Numbered from the stretch's first letter, positions 1-6,580 are shown. The stretch: DNA of 16,345 nt from an uncultured Lachnospiraceae bacterium (GCA_902782815.1 CACZOS010000116.1:1-16345), one strand, 5' to 3'. Numbers and translations are program-made. The notes: generated from the sequence alone by a model not told the origin.

Positions 1-1017
1 CAGCGCTACGTCGACCTCATCATGAATGACACCTCCCGCGACGTCTTCATGAAGCGCTCAAAGATCCTCCACGAGATCCGCAGCTTCCTTGCCGACCGCG
101 ATTTCATGGAGGTCGAGACCCCCTTGCTCGTCTCCAACGCCGGCGGCGCTGCCGCCCGCCCCTTCGAGACCCACTTCAATGCACTCGACGAGGACTTCAA
201 GCTCCGCATCTCCCTGGAACTCTATCTGAAGCGCCTGATCATCGGCGGCATGGAGCGCGTCTTTGAGATTGGCCGCGTCTTCCGCAACGAGGGCCTTGAC
301 ACCCGCCATAACCCCGAGTTCACCCTCATGGAACTCTACCAGGCATACACCGACTACCACGGCATGATGGATCTCACCGAAGACATGTTCCGCCACCTGG
401 CAAAGACCGTCTGCGGCACCACTACCATCACCTACGCCGGCACCGAGATTGACCTGGGCAGACCATTCCGCCGCCTCACCATGGTCGACGCCATCAAGGA
501 AGAGACCGGCATCGATTTCGACCAGGTCGCGACCGACGAAGAGGCCAAAAGGCTCGCAGACGAGCACCATATCGAGTATGAGAATCGCCACAGGAAGGGC
601 GACATCGTTAACCTCTTCTTTGACGAATTCTGCGAGGACAAGATGATCCAGCCCACCTTCATCATGGACCATCCCATCGAGATCAGCCCGCTAACCAAGA
701 AAAAGCCCGGTGACCCCACAAAGGTCGAGCGCTTCGAGCTCTATATCAACGGCTGGGAGATGTGCAACGCCTACTCCGAGCTCAACGATCCCATCGACCA
801 GCGCGAACGCTTTGCCGCACAGGACGCTCTCTCCGAGCAGGGCGATGAAGAGGCCCAGCACACTGACGAGGACTTCCTCTACGCCATGGAGATTGGCATG
901 CCCCCCACCGGCGGCATCGGATACGGCATCGACCGCATCACCATGCTGCTCACCGACAGCGCTGCGATCAGGGATGTATTGCTCTTCCCGACGATGAAAA
1001 GTATAGAAAAGCAATAA
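1..1017 (+). CDS. lysS: Lysyl-tRNA synthetase, class II (5'-truncated by window edge)
   Basis: Cytoplasmic enzyme that charges tRNA-Lys with lysine using ATP. The reading frame is open from base 1 (QRYVDLI precedes the first internal Met), so the visible 338 residues are the C-terminal catalytic part; the N-terminal anticodon-binding OB fold lies upstream of the window. Class II motif 2 is clear ([11 protein letters not shown] followed by RHNPEFT), and motif 3 is clear near the end ([14 protein letters not shown]). LysS-type residues such as [15 protein letters not shown] and the terminal DVLLFPTM are also present. It ends with tandem stops TAA TGA and is followed about 50 bases later by a strong terminator, so it is transcriptionally separate from the accessory operon. 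The sequence is intact as far as visible. Confidence 0.97.
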   Translation, partial: QRYVDLIMNDTSRDVFMKRSKILHEIRSFLADRDFMEVETPLLVSNAGGAAARPFETHFNALDEDFKLRISLELYLKRLIIGGMERVFEIGRVFRNEGLDTRHNPEFTLMELYQAYTDYHGMMDLTEDMFRHLAKTVCGTTTITYAGTEIDLGRPFRRLTMVDAIKEETGIDFDQVATDEEAKRLADEHHIEYENRHRKGDIVNLFFDEFCEDKMIQPTFIMDHPIEISPLTKKKPGDPTKVERFELYINGWEMCNAYSELNDPIDQRERFAAQDALSEQGDEEAQHTDEDFLYAMEIGMPPTGGIGYGIDRITMLLTDSAAIRDVLLFPTMKSIEKQ

Positions 1018-1068
1018 TGATCCACCAAAATGATACCTGAGGAGGATCGTATTACGCCACCTGGACAG

Positions 1069-1098
1069 CAAAACAGCCGTTTCATCACGGCTGTTTTG
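1069..1098 (+). terminator. Rho-independent terminator of lysS
   Basis: Perfect 12-bp stem CAAAACAGCCGT / ACGGCTGTTTTG with a 6-base loop (TTCATC). The U-rich tract is formed by the 3' arm itself (TTTTG TTGG). It lies about 50 bases after the lysS stop. Confidence 0.85.
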
Positions 1099-1258
1099 TT
1101 GGTTCAGGCTTTTCAGTTCAATCATTGCTGCATCAAAAATCAAATGATCTGAAAAAGATATGATGTTATTTGAAATTTTCCAAAACCTCTTTCTCTGACA
1201 GAATAAAGATTGTGAAACCCAATATAAGCATAAACATGACCAATCTGAATTTTTTAAA

Positions 1259-1320
1259 GAGAAACAAAAAAACAGCCAATTCTACAATGAGAAAACAAAA
1301 AAAACAGCCAATTCTGCAAT
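1259..1320 (+). repeat. Imperfect tandem repeat, two copies of about 31 bases
   Basis: Copy 1 is 1259-1288 (30 bases) and copy 2 is 1289-1320 (32 bases). Both have the form GAGAAA(A)C, an A-run, then ACAGCCAATTCT and (A/G)CAAT. They differ by two extra A residues and one A/G change. The second copy runs into TTTTTTTCGCGG. Function unknown; it could be slippage-derived. Confidence 0.75.
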
Positions 1321-1519
1321 TTTTTTCGCGGATCTTTCAATAGGCACGCAATTTTTCCCCCTGTATCATTGAATCATCAGGAAGAGATGTTCTCTGATCC
1401 GGGAATGGTCTGCATCATCAGGCTCCCGGTCATCAGACAAAACAGGGCTCCTGAACCATTATAACATAACCAAGCTTCAAGATGGCCATCAGAAGCGAAG
1501 GGCTATAGCGACCTGACCA

Positions 1520-1537
1520 CCTGCAAGGCATTGCAGG
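1520..1537 (+). promoter_or_regulatory. Hairpin in leader of the sigma-like gene
   Basis: Perfect inverted repeat CCTGCAA-GGCA-TTGCAGG about 110 bases before the start codon at 1646. There is no T-run, so it is not a classical terminator. The ACCTGC half recurs at 1586-1591 (reverse orientation) and downstream of the gene. It could be an operator or an RNA structure. Confidence 0.35.
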
Positions 1538-1645
1538 GACATAACAGGCGGGCTCTGCGTTTTCTTCTGCAGCCATCTTTTTTGTGCAGGTCTCCATAGC
1601 CTTCCAGTTCCCAGTTAAGAACCCGAACAAGGAAAGGAGACCAGA

Positions 1646-2170
1646 ATGAAATACAACTATTATTCCAAAGACAGCATTCTCGGGATCGATGGCCAGCTCC
1701 ACTGGGTCGGCGAAGAGATCGCCTCTGATTATTACAGGTCCGTATGGAGGGAGGAATACAGCGAGAGGATGAGAAATGCCCCGGTAAAGAGGCTGGATGC
1801 AAACGGGAAAACAATGGAATTTGACGATCAGGCTTCATCCCGGGAATGTTCCCTGGATGTTGTGATTGAGGCAGGAGGAGAGCATCACCTGGGAAGCTTC
1901 GAGAATATTGAAGATGCTGTTTTGGACCATCTTGAGAAAGATGAGCGCATTACGATTCTGATAGAACTTCTCCCATCCCTTGATGCAGAAGAACAGAGGA
2001 TGCTCCAGGCAATAGCAGATGGAATGTCTTCCCGTGCTTATGAGAGGGAATACCATGTAAACCATAAGACAATGTTATACAGAAGGGAAAAGCTGATTCG
2101 GAAGCTCCGAAATATGGTCCTTGCAGAAGAGAAAAGAAGGGCCGAGGCAAGAGCAGTGGAGTTCAAATAG
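1646..2170 (+). CDS. Sigma-70 region-4-like HTH regulator
   Basis: 174-residue protein preceded by GGAAAGGAGA five bases before the ATG. The N-terminal half carries a YYRSVWREEYSERMR segment (about 29-43) of the kind seen in small sigma-like proteins of clostridial accessory elements. The C-terminal part (about 105-160) reads as a sigma region 4 helix-turn-helix: LPSLDAEEQ, then DGMSSRAYEREY and the recognition-helix-like NHKTMLYRREKLIRKL. There is no sigma region 2, so it is either a partner-dependent sigma-like factor or simply a DNA-binding regulator. It stands alone between two long noncoding stretches immediately ahead of the 13-gene operon, which makes it a candidate regulator of that operon (inference). 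The exact family is not certain. Confidence 0.75.
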   Translation: MKYNYYSKDSILGIDGQLHWVGEEIASDYYRSVWREEYSERMRNAPVKRLDANGKTMEFDDQASSRECSLDVVIEAGGEHHLGSFENIEDAVLDHLEKDERITILIELLPSLDAEEQRMLQAIADGMSSRAYEREYHVNHKTMLYRREKLIRKLRNMVLAEEKRRAEARAVEFK

Positions 2171-2178
2171 GAGATGGT

Positions 2179-2228
2179 ACCTGCGCAGCCCATTTAAGGC
2201 AGGTTGGAGACGCTTTCTGAAAACCTGC
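2179..2228 (+). promoter_or_regulatory. Three-arm alternative-pairing element after the sigma-like gene
   Basis: Arm A ACCTGC (2179-2184), arm B GCAGGTT (2199-2205) and arm C AACCTGC (2222-2228). B is complementary to both A (6 bp, 14-base loop) and C (7 bp, 16-base loop), so the two hairpins exclude each other. No T-run follows. It could be a set of operator half-sites rather than an RNA switch. Confidence 0.3.
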
Positions 2229-2530
2229 ATGCCCTTCGACCACGGACAGAAATAGGAATAAAGGCTTCAAAAAGGCAGCACGGCTTGATCTGCTTATCGG
2301 TTTAAGCGCAAAGACAATCCAAATTGTAAAAAAAACCATAAACATTTTCCCGGATCCGTGTTTGCCCTCTTAGTTAAGTGTAAGGAAAGTACCTCATTCC
2401 TTATACGTCATGAATGGAAACATTAAGGAAAAGATGGCACCAGGCGGTACATGCAGAAAGGAGGAAAAGTGCCCGGGTGCCGTGGCGGATGAAGAATCAG
2501 CCATAATCAGGTCCCAGTCAATTCGCTCTA

Positions 2531-2561
2531 TGCAGGCAGCCTTGATAAAAGCCTGCCTGCA
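2531..2561 (+). promoter_or_regulatory. Hairpin just before the E2 ribosome binding site
   Basis: Perfect 9-bp stem TGCAGGCAG / CTGCCTGCA with a 13-base loop, ending 8 bases before the Shine-Dalgarno AAAGGAGG (2570-2577). There is no T-run. It shares the CTGCCTG/CAGGCAG core with the hairpin in front of the E1 gene (3513-3540). Confidence 0.5.
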
Positions 2562-2582
2562 TCTATTTGAAAGGAGGCATGT

Positions 2583-3098
2583 ATGCGGCAGATGATGACA
2601 GCGGCCCAGTGGAACATGCGGATCAAAAACGAGTATAACACCATGTGCCTGTTTCCGATCTGCTCGCTTTTCAGCTGGAAGATAGCTCCCGGGCAGAACC
2701 CGCCCATGGTGAGATCCTACCTGGTCACCTATCGGGTAAAGACGATCGTCAAGGACGGCGGCAGGCTCAAACCTCAGGAAAGGACTGTGGTCAGGATCAG
2801 CCTTCCTGACTCCCCGGGCAGCGATCCCATGGCACAGATCATCGAAGGGCATGTCCCATACCATCCGAACTGGTATGACAATGGCAGGCTCTGCAATGGG
2901 GACATGTGGGAGAAAGATCCGATCTTATGGAAATATGTCATAAACATCGGCAGGACCCTGGCATTTGATCCTGCGGTGACAAATCCGGACAGTCCGGCAA
3001 ACGGTGAGGCGGCTGCCAACTGGAAAGTAAAACAGAAAAGGACACGAAAGCCATATCCCTGCGGCAGAACAGATTTCCCCCATCCCATGGGGTACTGA
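2583..3098 (+). CDS. E2 ubiquitin-conjugating-like enzyme
   Basis: 171-residue cytoplasmic E2-fold protein predicted to accept the ubiquitin-like modifier from the E1 as a thioester on Cys104 and transfer it to targets. The diagnostic HPN motif is at 94-96 (YHPNW). The catalytic segment GRLCNGDMW has Cys104 exactly eight residues after the HPN Asn, the same spacing as in eukaryotic UBC enzymes. A following helix (WKYVINIGRTLAFDP, 116-130) and the NPDSPAN loop (134-140, compare NPDDPL in UBC enzymes) complete the core. The earlier FSWKI and the strand around 46-57 match the E2 beta-sheet. The usual last two helices are largely replaced by a basic tail with PCGRTDFPHP. The start is set by AAAGGAGG five bases upstream. 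It is the first gene of the operon. E2 identity is strong; its target is unknown. Confidence 0.92.
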   Translation: MRQMMTAAQWNMRIKNEYNTMCLFPICSLFSWKIAPGQNPPMVRSYLVTYRVKTIVKDGGRLKPQERTVVRISLPDSPGSDPMAQIIEGHVPYHPNWYDNGRLCNGDMWEKDPILWKYVINIGRTLAFDPAVTNPDSPANGEAAANWKVKQKRTRKPYPCGRTDFPHPMGY

Positions 3099-3150
3099 AG
3101 GAAACAATCCAAACAATAATTATATCCAATATAAGGAAGGAGAAAAACTC

Positions 3151-3402
3151 ATGACAGACATTACCATCACTATCCGCTATGACGGGCAGAAGCAGTCCGT
3201 CCCCACCCAGGACGGGATCATCCTTGATGATCTCCTGCAGCAGCTTGGAGACCAGGGAAGGCTCCCGAAGGACCAGAACTGGATCGTGACAAAAAGCGAC
3301 GGCAATACCGCGCTTTCCCTTGACCGGAGCCTTGCGGCAAACGGCGTGAAAGACGGGGATATCCTGGACCTGGCGCTTCCTACGAAAGCCGGGACGTCGT
3401 AA
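3151..3402 (+). CDS. Ubiquitin-like modifier protein
   Basis: 83-residue beta-grasp protein, one residue range off ubiquitin in size. An N-terminal strand pair (TITIRYDG) is followed by a helix (ILDDLLQQLG). QGRLPKDQNWIV corresponds to EGIPPDQQRLIF of ubiquitin, and NGVKDGDILDLAL to NIQKESTLHLVL. Aligned from that last block without gaps, Lys79-Ala80-Gly81 fall on Arg74-Gly75-Gly76 of ubiquitin, leaving Thr82-Ser83 as an extra tail. This suggests a precursor that the neighbouring JAB protease trims to a C-terminal glycine for activation by the E1 (inference). It is placed between E2 and E1, with Shine-Dalgarno AAGGAGA eight or so bases before the ATG. A non-conjugated EsaB/YukD-like role is an alternative, but the full E1/E2/JAB context argues for conjugation. 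Confidence 0.88.
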   Translation: MTDITITIRYDGQKQSVPTQDGIILDDLLQQLGDQGRLPKDQNWIVTKSDGNTALSLDRSLAANGVKDGDILDLALPTKAGTS

Positions 3403-3512
3403 GAAAGGGCCCGGAAGTATCTGCCCCGCGATGAAGACATCTGGAACAAAGTGCAGGGATCTGTTTCAAAATGGGAGGGCATGACGTCCGGCACACGGTA
3501 CTTTCAAACCAG

Positions 3513-3540
3513 GGGCTGCCTGTATCCCTGCAGGCAGCCC
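3513..3540 (+). promoter_or_regulatory. Hairpin just before the E1 ribosome binding site
   Basis: Perfect 10-bp stem GGGCTGCCTG / CAGGCAGCCC with an 8-base loop (TATCCCTG), ending six bases before the AAAGGAG Shine-Dalgarno of the E1 gene. No T-run follows, so it may tune translation, mRNA processing or stability rather than terminate. It sits in the longest gap (159 bases) within the conjugation cassette. Confidence 0.6.
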
Positions 3541-3546
3541 GCCAGC

Positions 3547-3553
3547 AAAGGAG
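3547..3553 (+). promoter_or_regulatory. Ribosome binding site fixing the E1 start
   Basis: AAAGGAG eight bases before the ATG at 3562. The in-frame upstream ATGs (3451, 3481) have no such site and would place the 3513-3540 hairpin inside the coding sequence. Confidence 0.75.
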
Positions 3554-3561
3554 AAAACAAT

Positions 3562-4833
3562 ATGAAAACCGAAAACAAAACAGACCGCCAGGAACGTATT
3601 CCTTATTTTGACCAGAAAGCCATCAGAAATACCAGTGTCCTCGTCGTAGGGGCCGGCGCGACAGGAAATGAAGTGCTCAAATGCCTCGCATTGACAGGCT
3701 TCGGATATGTCTTTGTTGCGGACATGGATCACATTTCGACAAGCAATCTCAGCCGGACCGTCCTGTTTACGGAAAAAGATGTAGGCAGGCGAAAAGCGCC
3801 TGTTGCGGCAGAACGTTTTACCAATATGAGCATTGATGACGGGATCGCCGATTTTTATGACGGCGACCTGTGCCATGGACTTGGCGAAGGCGTCTTCCGG
3901 CACGTGGATATCGTGATCGGTTGCGTTGATAACGAGCAGACCAGGCTTTATGTCTCAAATATCTGCCAGCTTCTTGGAAAGCCTTATATCGACACGGGAA
4001 TCGGCGGCTTCAACTGGAATGTCTTTTCATCCTCCGGGAAAGATGGCTGCTCCTGTTATGCCTGCACTTTAAGCGCCAGGGCGGAAAGGAAGGCTTTTGA
4101 AAGGATCAGGAACAGCTGCGACGTCACCAGGAGGAAAGCGGCTGCCGAGGGGCATGTCCCGACGATCGGCATCGCCGCCGCGTCGGCTTCAGCCCTGGCG
4201 GTACAGGAAGCCATCAAGATCAGCCACCATGCCCATGAACCCGGCACGAACCTCTACAGACCCAGGTCCGGATACATGTCCATTTTTTCAGCGGCAGAGA
4301 ACAGACTGGACAGTTATGAAATAAAGATCCGGGAAAGCTGCGGGCACCATGACAGATATGACAATTACGGCGGTGTGAGGGAAACGCCAATGTCAGCTTA
4401 CTGGAAGCTGAAAGACGTCCTGGAATGGACGCGTAATGAATATAAAGGGGAATACTCCATCGCGCTTTATAAAGACAACATCTGTGCTGACCGCGGTTTC
4501 GTCACGAAAGCGTTCTGTGAGCACTGCGGCAGGGAGATAGAGGTCTACCGCCCGCAGCCTCTTCAGGATGAAGACATGCTCTGCAGTACCTGCCGTGGGA
4601 AAGGACTCGCGCCGCTTTACCCATCAGATGCCATCCTCCGGAACAGTTTTGGGTTCCATGACGAGGAAAAACTTCTTGAGATGCCCCTCCATGCCCTTGG
4701 GATCCCGCTCCTCCATGTTGTTGAGTTCTCTCCCGGGGATGAAACAAAAGAGACGCTGTTCCTCGAGCTTACAGGGGATCTTGATGAAGTGATGCCGCAC
4801 CTTCCGGGGAGGGCAATCCCGAAATCAAATTAA
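3562..4833 (+). CDS. E1-like ubiquitin-activating enzyme (ThiF/UBA family)
   Basis: 423-residue enzyme predicted to adenylate the C-terminus of the ubiquitin-like protein and pass it to the E2. The Rossmann adenylation domain shows VLVVGAGATGNEV (GxGxxG at 30-35), DMDHISTSNLSR (54-65), Lys78 in GRRKAP and the CVDN motif (Asp123). Zinc ligands are probably Cys165/Cys168 (CYAC) with Cys260 and His263. Cys186 (RNSCDV, followed by the PT segment) aligns with the reactive Cys of ThiF/MoeB-type enzymes. After about 285 comes an extra domain: WKLKDVLEW and a C-terminal hydrophobic strand block (LHVVEFSP, TLFLELTG) resemble the ubiquitin-fold domain of eukaryotic E1s, with a zinc ribbon inserted (Cys319, Cys322, Cys341, Cys344). 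The start at 3562 is chosen for AAAGGAG (3547-3553) and the hairpin upstream; the frame extends to 3451 without a binding site. Confidence 0.93.
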   Translation: MKTENKTDRQERIPYFDQKAIRNTSVLVVGAGATGNEVLKCLALTGFGYVFVADMDHISTSNLSRTVLFTEKDVGRRKAPVAAERFTNMSIDDGIADFYDGDLCHGLGEGVFRHVDIVIGCVDNEQTRLYVSNICQLLGKPYIDTGIGGFNWNVFSSSGKDGCSCYACTLSARAERKAFERIRNSCDVTRRKAAAEGHVPTIGIAAASASALAVQEAIKISHHAHEPGTNLYRPRSGYMSIFSAAENRLDSYEIKIRESCGHHDRYDNYGGVRETPMSAYWKLKDVLEWTRNEYKGEYSIALYKDNICADRGFVTKAFCEHCGREIEVYRPQPLQDEDMLCSTCRGKGLAPLYPSDAILRNSFGFHDEEKLLEMPLHALGIPLLHVVEFSPGDETKETLFLELTGDLDEVMPHLPGRAIPKSN

Positions 4834-4887
4834 GCAACAGGAAATACAAAGAGAAAGCATTCAACAGAAAGGAAAAGGAGACCCTGA

Positions 4888-5604
4888 ATGTCATTACAGT
4901 GGAAAAAAACTGCTGCAAGTACCGGAACGTTCCAAACAGGCAGCTTTCAGTGGAACAGCGGTACTGCGAAGCTCCTCGTGTTCCAGCCCTGCGCCTCCTC
5001 AAAGCTGTTCGGCCTGATCGGGTGGCTCAGGGATGACTTCCCGGATAACAGGAACGAACAGGGCGGGATCCTGATCGGAAGGTACATCCGTGATGCCGAT
5101 GGGCATCCGGTCCAGGCTGAGGTGACGGACATACTCCTCGCGCAGACGGAATGCCGCTACCCGGGATATATCGAATGGGATGCCATGGAGGAGATCCGGC
5201 TCCAAAGGATCTTCTTCGATATGAAGGACAAGCTGGAGGCAACAGACCCGGAAGCGGCTGATGAGCTCGATATCGTAGGGTGGTGGCATACGCATCCCAA
5301 CGGCCTTCCGGTATTCATGAGTGTTACAGACATGGAGACCCAGAAGATCAAATGTTCCAGGATGGAAAAATACAGCGTCGTACTGAACCCCCACCAGGGA
5401 ATATGGCGCGCCTTTGCCGGAAAAGATGCGGAAGAGGTCCCGGCGGTCATGCTGATCGGGAATAACCCCGGAGATGCAGGAAACCCGGTCCATGGATCAT
5501 GCCATGGAAGCCCTGCCGGGAAGCGTGAGGCCAGACCGGGCAGGAATGTGAAAAAGAAGAAAAAAGGCTGGAAGCATAAGAAGCCAGGGAAGAAAGGAAG
5601 GTGA
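4888..5604 (+). CDS. JAB/MPN (JAMM) metalloprotease, deubiquitinase-like
   Basis: 238-residue zinc isopeptidase-type protein, predicted to trim the modifier's C-terminal tail and/or remove it from targets. JAMM residues are visible: Glu57 (NEQGGILIGRY), His134 and His136 (GWWHTHP), Ser145 and Asp148 (MSVTDMETQ). The stretch from His136 to Ser145 is one residue longer (x8) than the usual HxHx7SxxD. Strands around 28-33, 59-80 and 155-170 fit the MPN sheet. The last 25 or so residues are extremely basic and low-complexity (KKKKKGWKHKKPGKKGR), suggesting nucleic-acid, ribosome or acidic-partner contact. The SD AAGGAG lies close before the ATG at 4888. The stop TGA overlaps the ATG of the next gene, implying translational coupling. 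Confidence 0.92.
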   Translation: MSLQWKKTAASTGTFQTGSFQWNSGTAKLLVFQPCASSKLFGLIGWLRDDFPDNRNEQGGILIGRYIRDADGHPVQAEVTDILLAQTECRYPGYIEWDAMEEIRLQRIFFDMKDKLEATDPEAADELDIVGWWHTHPNGLPVFMSVTDMETQKIKCSRMEKYSVVLNPHQGIWRAFAGKDAEEVPAVMLIGNNPGDAGNPVHGSCHGSPAGKREARPGRNVKKKKKGWKHKKPGKKGR

Positions 5605-5849
5605 TGAAGATGGATCATGCGCAGAGAATTGTCCCCAGACCTGGGTACAGGGTGCCTGCTGCCAGGATGAGGATCCTGCCCCGGGCGGATTACAACGCGC
5701 CGTCGCTCCACACGAGGGAACTTTACGGAACGATCGTCAACAAGGTGGAGGCAGAATGGTGCCCCGTCTGCCTTGGGAGGAAGATCAGTGAACGCCTGGC
5801 TTCCAGGGGGCCTGTCTGGCACTGTGACGAGTGCGGGAACGAGTGGTGA
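5604..5849 (+). CDS. Small C4 zinc-ribbon protein
   Basis: 81-residue protein. The C-terminal third is a zinc ribbon: Cys53-x2-Cys56 (WCPVC) and Cys74-x2-Cys77 (HCDEC), ending GNEW. The N-terminal half is basic and proline-rich with no recognised fold. The ATG overlaps the JAB stop (TGATG), so it is translationally coupled; a GTG at 5601 or ATG at 5610 are alternative starts, the last having better spacing to the GGAAGG sequence. There is no RING pattern (only four ligands). Its role is unknown; an adaptor or substrate-binding factor for the conjugation machinery is possible. Confidence 0.75.
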   Translation: MKMDHAQRIVPRPGYRVPAARMRILPRADYNAPSLHTRELYGTIVNKVEAEWCPVCLGRKISERLASRGPVWHCDECGNEW

Positions 5850-5863
5850 ACGAGGTGGCCTGA

Positions 5864-6580
5864 ATGATCCAACCAGCTTATTACCGCAGCAGGCTCCTTC
5901 CGGAAGAACAAAAAGCATACCGGGAGATCGTCAACGCATTATTGCGGCACCGCGGATATGCGGTCCTGCAGATCCCTGTATCGGGCAGGACCGCGATCAT
6001 AAAGATCGTCCGGGCGGTCCACCTGGACCACCCGGAACTTGTGTACGTGGATTTCTGGAATTATCACACGGCATGGGACCCTCTTTCCGGAAACGTAACG
6101 GTCTATTTCCGGTTCCTGCTCCCGCAGGAAGCCTCCGACAAGGTGGTGTCATCACTAAAAGAAAGGGCCATGTCATTAAGGGAACGGGTTCATGGACTAT
6201 CCATCCGGCAGAAATACAGTGAAGTGATACGCGAGGTGGCAGGAACAACGAAGTACGAGGATACGGGAAGCGCTTTCTGGGACCATACGGCCGCCGGCCC
6301 GGTCCTTCTCCACTCCGCAGTGTGTGAAGGGATCGCGAAGATCTTCCTGTATTATTGCCAGCATGCCGGCATCCCCTGTGCCATCATAACCGGGTCATTT
6401 AAGGACATGCCCCATGCCTGGAACATGGTCGAACTAAATGGGGACCGTCTCTATCTGGACCTGACCACGATGATAGACCCGTCCGGCGGTACTTTGCCGG
6501 ACAGGGAAGGACCTCGGGAATATTTCAGGACCAGGGAACAGCTGATAGATACAGGTTATGAATGGGACAGCGGGTCCTGA
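5864..6580 (+). CDS. Transglutaminase-like (papain-fold) protein
   Basis: 238-residue protein whose C-terminal half carries the transglutaminase-like triad in the right order: Cys154 (SAVCEGIAKIFLYYC), His184 (MPHAWNMVEL) and Asp199 (LYLDLT). The pattern C-E-G, then the hydrophobic helix, then HAWN and (Y)LDLT is typical of bacterial transglutaminase-like peptidases. The first 130 residues have no recognised domain. No signal peptide is visible, so it should act in the cytoplasm beside the E1/E2/JAB; it could be a second cysteine isopeptidase for the modifier or an amide-forming enzyme (inference). It lies 14 bases after the zinc-ribbon gene, and the frame of the next gene overlaps its end. 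Confidence 0.82.
   Translation: MIQPAYYRSRLLPEEQKAYREIVNALLRHRGYAVLQIPVSGRTAIIKIVRAVHLDHPELVYVDFWNYHTAWDPLSGNVTVYFRFLLPQEASDKVVSSLKERAMSLRERVHGLSIRQKYSEVIREVAGTTKYEDTGSAFWDHTAAGPVLLHSAVCEGIAKIFLYYCQHAGIPCAIITGSFKDMPHAWNMVELNGDRLYLDLTTMIDPSGGTLPDREGPREYFRTREQLIDTGYEWDSGS

Larger units (their letters stand above)
1099..1645. other. Geneless stretch between lysS terminator and sigma-like gene
   Basis: No convincing coding frame on either strand. The first part (about 1130-1370) is strikingly A/T-rich compared with lysS and holds a tandem repeat. The second part (about 1380-1630) is of ordinary composition and is probably the promoter and leader of the next gene. It includes a perfect 7-bp hairpin at 1520-1537 (CCTGCAA, loop GGCA, TTGCAGG) and a TATAAC hexamer at 1460-1465 that could be a -10 element, but I found no good -35 for it. 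No tRNA, IS end or attachment-site repeat was recognised. Confidence 0.6.
2171..2582. other. Geneless stretch upstream of the E2 gene
   Basis: No supported gene; the 61-codon frame starting at 2410 has no ribosome binding site and runs into the E2 start. The stretch contains ACCTGC (2179-2184), GCAGGTT (2199-2205) and AACCTGC (2222-2228), whose middle arm can pair with either outer arm. It also contains TAAGGAA / TTCCTTA (2381-2387 and 2397-2403) and a strong hairpin at 2531-2561. It probably holds the operon promoter, but I could not identify convincing -35/-10 boxes. Confidence 0.5.

Noticed and set aside
58..672. Long minus-strand frame opposite lysS
   Set aside because: Antisense shadow caused by the C-ending codon use of lysS.
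1460..1465. TATAAC as the -10 of the sigma-like gene
   Set aside because: The nearest -35-like hexamer is at the wrong distance and weak.
2410..2595. 61-codon open frame before the E2 gene
   Set aside because: No Shine-Dalgarno, low-complexity charged product, overlaps the E2 start and includes its regulatory hairpin.
3451..3561. N-terminal extension of the E1 frame
   Set aside because: No ribosome binding site at 3451, the residues do not resemble an E1, and a strong hairpin plus AAAGGAG point to 3562.
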